From: Sulfurimonas sp.
GTDB lineage: Bacteria > Campylobacterota > Campylobacteria > Campylobacterales > Sulfurimonadaceae
NCBI GenBank assembly: GCA_027063585.1
Contig: JAMORM010000081.1
Location: 1 to 6,697 of the forward strand
Reading direction: 5' to 3'
Length of the DNA: 6,697 nucleotides
This document shows positions 5,982 through 6,697 of the stretch, piece by piece. The first letter of the stretch is position 1; each line of letters starts with the position of its first letter. The position numbers and the translations under genes are program-made. A model generated the notes under the pieces. It made no database searches, had not been told where the DNA came from, and saw nothing but the letters and a program-made list of their open reading frames with translations.

Positions 5982-6009
5982 TAATAACAAATGTAAGAGT
6001 GTGTTATTA
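5982..6009 (+). repeat. 8-bp inverted repeat in the leuA leader
   Basis: TAATAACA (5982-5989) and TGTTATTA (6002-6009) are exact inverted copies separated by 12 nt. They sit at the very start of the predicted leuA transcript and end 12 nt before the ribosome binding site. This could be an operator just downstream of the promoter or a 5' mRNA hairpin. The stem is AT-rich and weak as RNA. Confidence 0.45.
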
Positions 6010-6034
6010 AAATTTTCAAGCAAAAGGATTCTTT

Positions 6035-6697
6035 ATGAAAAATATTCCTAAAGGCAAATATAAGCCGTATCCAAAAATAGACTTGCCAGACAGAAAATGG
6101 CCTGACAATACTATAACAAAAGCGCCAATATGGTGCAGTGTAGATTTACGTGATGGAAATCAAGCACTAATCAATCCAATGGACATGAATAAAAAACTTG
6201 AATTATTTGCACTCTTACTTAAACTCGGTTTTAAAGAAATAGAAGTAGGTTTTCCTTCGGCTTCAAAAATAGAATTTGATTTTTTGCGTAAACTTGTTAA
6301 TGATAACTTGATTCCTGATGATGTCACGATTCAAGTATTGGTTCAAGCAAGAGAACATCTTATTGCGAAGACGTTTGAAGCTCTTGAGGGTGTAAAAAAA
6401 GCAACAGTGCATCTTTACAATTCAACCTCAGTTGCCCAAAGAAAAATAGTTTTTGGTAAATCTCAAGATGAAATCATAAAACTTGCACTAGAGGGTATTG
6501 ATTTAGTTAAAAGATATGAAGCAAATCATAATGGAGAGATATTTTTAGAATACTCTCCTGAGAGTTTTACCGGAACAGAGTTGGATTTTGCAGCACGAAT
6601 TTCTAACGCGGTAACGGCTCGCTGGGGCATCAATGAAAACAGAAAAGTCATCATAAATCTCCCGGCAACAGTGGAGATGGCAACACCGAATATTTAT
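6035..6697 (+). CDS. leuA: 2-isopropylmalate synthase, long (LeuA2) type, 3'-truncated by window edge
   Basis: First committed step of leucine synthesis in the cytoplasm: acetyl-CoA plus 2-oxoisovalerate gives 2-isopropylmalate. The 221 N-terminal residues are present and the frame is still open at the last base; the family is roughly 550 aa, with a C-terminal leucine-sensing domain expected beyond the window. Visible parts: an N-terminal extension with YKPYPKIDLPDRKWPDN, typical of the long type; the DRE-TIM metallolyase active-site motif WCSVDLRDGNQAL with Arg39 and metal ligand Asp40; IEVGFPSASKIEFDF; VLVQAREHLI; HLYNSTS; EYSPESFTGTELDFA; and LPATVEMATPNIY at the edge. Homocitrate or citramalate synthase would read differently in these blocks. 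The start is supported by AAAAGGA (6022-6028), 6 nt upstream. It has its own promoter and is probably not co-transcribed with glnA. Confidence 0.96.
   Translation, partial: MKNIPKGKYKPYPKIDLPDRKWPDNTITKAPIWCSVDLRDGNQALINPMDMNKKLELFALLLKLGFKEIEVGFPSASKIEFDFLRKLVNDNLIPDDVTIQVLVQAREHLIAKTFEALEGVKKATVHLYNSTSVAQRKIVFGKSQDEIIKLALEGIDLVKRYEANHNGEIFLEYSPESFTGTELDFAARISNAVTARWGINENRKVIINLPATVEMATPNIY

Noticed and set aside
5980..6034. Leader peptide or attenuator for leuA
   Set aside because: The only ATG in the leader (5991) is followed at once by TAA, there is no run of Leu codons, and no terminator hairpin with a T-tract is present.
1..6697. A novel defence, mobile or biosynthetic system
   Set aside because: Every sizeable gene belongs to a well-known housekeeping family (phosphate import and sensing, glutamine and leucine synthesis). 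There are no transposase, integrase, nuclease, CRISPR repeat or toxin-antitoxin signatures.

Overview
The window is an AT-rich, densely coded stretch of bacterial chromosome. It most likely comes from a Campylobacterota (epsilonproteobacterial) organism of the Sulfurimonas/Arcobacter/Sulfurospirillum kind. The hints are a type I glutamine synthetase with Phe in place of the adenylylation Tyr, as reported for Helicobacter pylori; promoters with a good TATAAT box, a T-rich upstream stretch and no clear -35 box; a long-type LeuA; and a small histone-H1-like Lys/Ala/Val protein. The phylum call is inference from family resemblance. The genus cannot be fixed from this sequence.

Region 1 (1-3474, + strand) is the distal part of a phosphate operon: the 3' part of pstA (its start lies outside the window), then pstB, a phoU-like gene and a PhoR-like membrane sensor histidine kinase. 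Gaps between these genes are 0-20 nt. Together they form a high-affinity phosphate importer with its PhoU signalling adaptor and sensor kinase. No response regulator follows; the operon ends against a converging gene.

Region 2 (3475-4441) holds two small genes and most of the non-coding DNA. On the minus strand lies a 78-aa Lys-rich histone-like gene with a perfect-consensus sigma70 promoter and its own intrinsic terminator. Divergent from it is an 87-aa protein with a putative XRE-like helix-turn-helix. Next come 267 nt without a convincing gene, but with a possible frameshifted tail of the 87-aa gene, a 13-bp repeat shared with the upstream promoter region, and an array of half-sites just before glnA.

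Region 3 (4442-6697, + strand) is nitrogen and amino-acid metabolism. A complete glnA is followed by a perfect 13-bp-arm inverted repeat broken by a 9-nt interruption, then a good promoter and the 5' 221 codons of a long-type leuA that runs off the window. glnA and leuA look separately transcribed.

I see no prophage, insertion sequence, CRISPR array, RNA gene, or defence or biosynthetic cluster. The genes are ordinary. The more interesting signals are regulatory: shared promoter motifs, inverted repeats and altered regulatory residues in PhoU and GlnA.
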